Source: a virus
IMG/VR virus record: IMGVR_UViG_3300046689_000428
Location: 1 to 30,461 of that record
DNA: 30,461 nt
Reading direction: 5' to 3' (one strand)
Under the pieces are notes generated by a model. The model saw only the letters and a program-made list of their open reading frames with translations, had not been told where the DNA came from and made no database searches. The translations under genes and the position numbers were made by a program. Numbering within the stretch: position 1 is the first letter of the stretch; each line of letters begins with the position of its first letter. Shown here piece by piece: positions 29,619 through 30,461 of the stretch.

Positions 29619-30200
29619 TCATATCTTCGTCCCCTTCTCATCGAGGAACCCCATCTCGATCGCCATGGGCTTGAGCGAGTGGCCCACGCCCCAGCAGCCA
29701 TAAGCGTACGCATCTGTCTCGTCGTCAGTGAAGACGTAGACCTCCTGCTTAGAGCGTGGAGTGAGAAGGTGCATCTCCTCCATGCCCAGGTACTTACGTA
29801 CCACCATCGCCGTGCGCTCTTTCGAGAGGCCACCGTTACCGAAGACCTTGGCGCGCATGCTCGTAGCGACCAGCTTCTTCAGGACAGGATGCACGCCGGG
29901 TACGTGGAACTTGTGCGTAGTAGCCAGCATCGCTGTCGCTTCGAAGTACATGATCGCGCGGACAGTCTTCAAAGACTGTGCCATCGCGAGCTGCTCGACG
30001 ACGACATTGTCAGGCCAGTAAGACGACACGAGGACCACGATCTTCTCGTACAACGCGAGCTGCGCGTTCGCTATTGCTATCGGATCCTCGGTGTTCTGCA
30101 GGCCTGTCTTCCACTGCTCGTGGTGGAGGAGCTTGCCCCCATCCTCCACCACGCACAGGCCCACAGCGTACGAGCTCGGATCGATGCCTAGCGACTTCAT
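29619..30200 (-). CDS. RuvC-like Holliday junction resolvase (193 aa)
   Basis: Cuts branched DNA, in phages usually before packaging. The ATG at 30200 overlaps the upstream stop (ATGA); a 219-residue reading from 30278 is not favoured. RuvC-fold acids are in place: Asp7 in SLGIDPSSYAVG, Glu69 in NVVVEQLAM, and Asp160/Asp163 in TDDETDAYAYG. Length is close to normal. Its place just before the terminase genes suits debranching of replicating DNA for the packaging motor. A 126-base gap with a strong hairpin separates it from them. Confidence 0.85.
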   Translation of the reverse strand: MKSLGIDPSSYAVGLCVVEDGGKLLHHEQWKTGLQNTEDPIAIANAQLALYEKIVVLVSSYWPDNVVVEQLAMAQSLKTVRAIMYFEATAMLATTHKFHVPGVHPVLKKLVATSMRAKVFGNGGLSKERTAMVVRKYLGMEEMHLLTPRSKQEVYVFTDDETDAYAYGCWGVGHSLKPMAIEMGFLDEKGTKI

Positions 30201-30461
30201 CGAGCAGACACCAGGTAGCCCTCGGATTCCACTGGTCCTCCTGCGTAGCGGATGACATGGAAGTCCGTTATCTCCCACGCTGTCAGTTCGATGAGTCTCT
30301 TGATATGCTCCTCATCGATCGTGTTGCAGTGTGCCTTGTACCCAGCCTCGGGATCGATCTCATCCTGGAGCAACGTGTCGTGTGGCACCGTGACACAGAG
30401 CTTCTCCGACACTCGCCTAGCAGAACCCAGTGCGGCTGCGATCTCTAGGTCGTAGAGATGT
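30197..30461 (-). CDS. Hypothetical protein, 5' end outside window
   Basis: A GTG at 30412 could start a 71-residue protein, but the frame stays open to the window edge and reads LYDLEIAAALGSARRVSEKL across it, which is convincing protein. The gene is therefore taken as cut at its 5' end. The visible part is mixed: PHDTLLQDEIDPEAGYKAHC, then HIKRLIELTAWEITDFHVIR, ending GYLVSAR. The stop overlaps the RuvC-like start. No family is recognised. A small inverted repeat at 30441-30459 lies within the coding sequence. Confidence 0.75.
   Translation of the reverse strand, partial: HLYDLEIAAALGSARRVSEKLCVTVPHDTLLQDEIDPEAGYKAHCNTIDEEHIKRLIELTAWEITDFHVIRYAGGPVESEGYLVSAR

Noticed and set aside
30441-30459. 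Hairpin ATCTCTA / TAGAGAT as a terminator
   Set aside because: It lies inside an open coding frame that reads as good protein and has no T-tract.
1-30461. tRNA genes, integrase or attachment sites
   Set aside because: None could be recognised by eye on either strand; a dedicated tRNA search was not possible here.

Overview
The window looks like part of a tailed dsDNA phage (or prophage) genome, probably infecting an actinobacterium. Every supportable gene lies on the minus strand, so transcription runs from about 30461 down to 1. The phage call rests on a large terminase, a portal protein, a beta-helix spike, an endolysin and membrane proteins of holin type. The actinobacterial call is an inference. 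It rests on frequent GTG and TTG starts with good Shine-Dalgarno (SD) sites, two gene starts that look leaderless, a three-helix membrane protein resembling holins I recall from Streptomyces phages, and a short helical protein of a type common in actinophages. Genes are tightly packed, mostly with ATGA or GTGA start/stop overlaps. No gap exceeds about 130 bases.

Right block, 30461 to 19581: a gene cut by the window edge, a RuvC-like nuclease, a possible small terminase subunit, the large terminase, the portal, several small unknown proteins, then virion-surface candidates. These are a 248-aa protein with a beta-rich C-terminal half, a 585-aa beta-helix spike, a 472-aa Ser/Thr/Ala repeat protein and a 117-aa beta protein. 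No major capsid protein, capsid protease, tail tube or tape measure is recognisable here.

Centre, 19535 to 12297: one 7.2-kb gene for a 2412-residue multidomain protein. In order it carries an HExxH metallopeptidase-like segment, an ADP-ribosyltransferase (ART) with the R / STS / ExE signature, a kinase-fold segment, a long array of small beta modules, and a second ART at the C-terminus. A helical module of about 40 residues occurs twice. This fits the idea of a polyvalent effector protein delivered with phage DNA, and it is the most notable thing in the window.

Left-centre, 12228 to 5523: two overlapping small ORFs, then a surface-sugar cassette. It contains a GT2-TPR-GT4 fusion, two further GT-A-like proteins, a WecB-type UDP-GlcNAc 2-epimerase, an extended-SDR nucleotide-sugar epimerase/dehydratase and a SAM methyltransferase.

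Left, 5526 to 2691: a lysis region with several small membrane proteins and an NlpC/P60-like endolysin, plus a collagen-like protein that has its own signal peptide. From 2679 to 1 there are small unknown proteins, three of which carry Cys/His clusters typical of zinc ribbons. A 45-aa one of these starts at an ATG six bases after a perfect TATAAT.

The annotation includes seven small or edge-cut genes that simple long-ORF listing would miss or mis-start: 1-325, 1742-1879, 2993-3151, 5074-5184, 5431-5526, 24289-24465, and the extension of the gene at 30197-30461.
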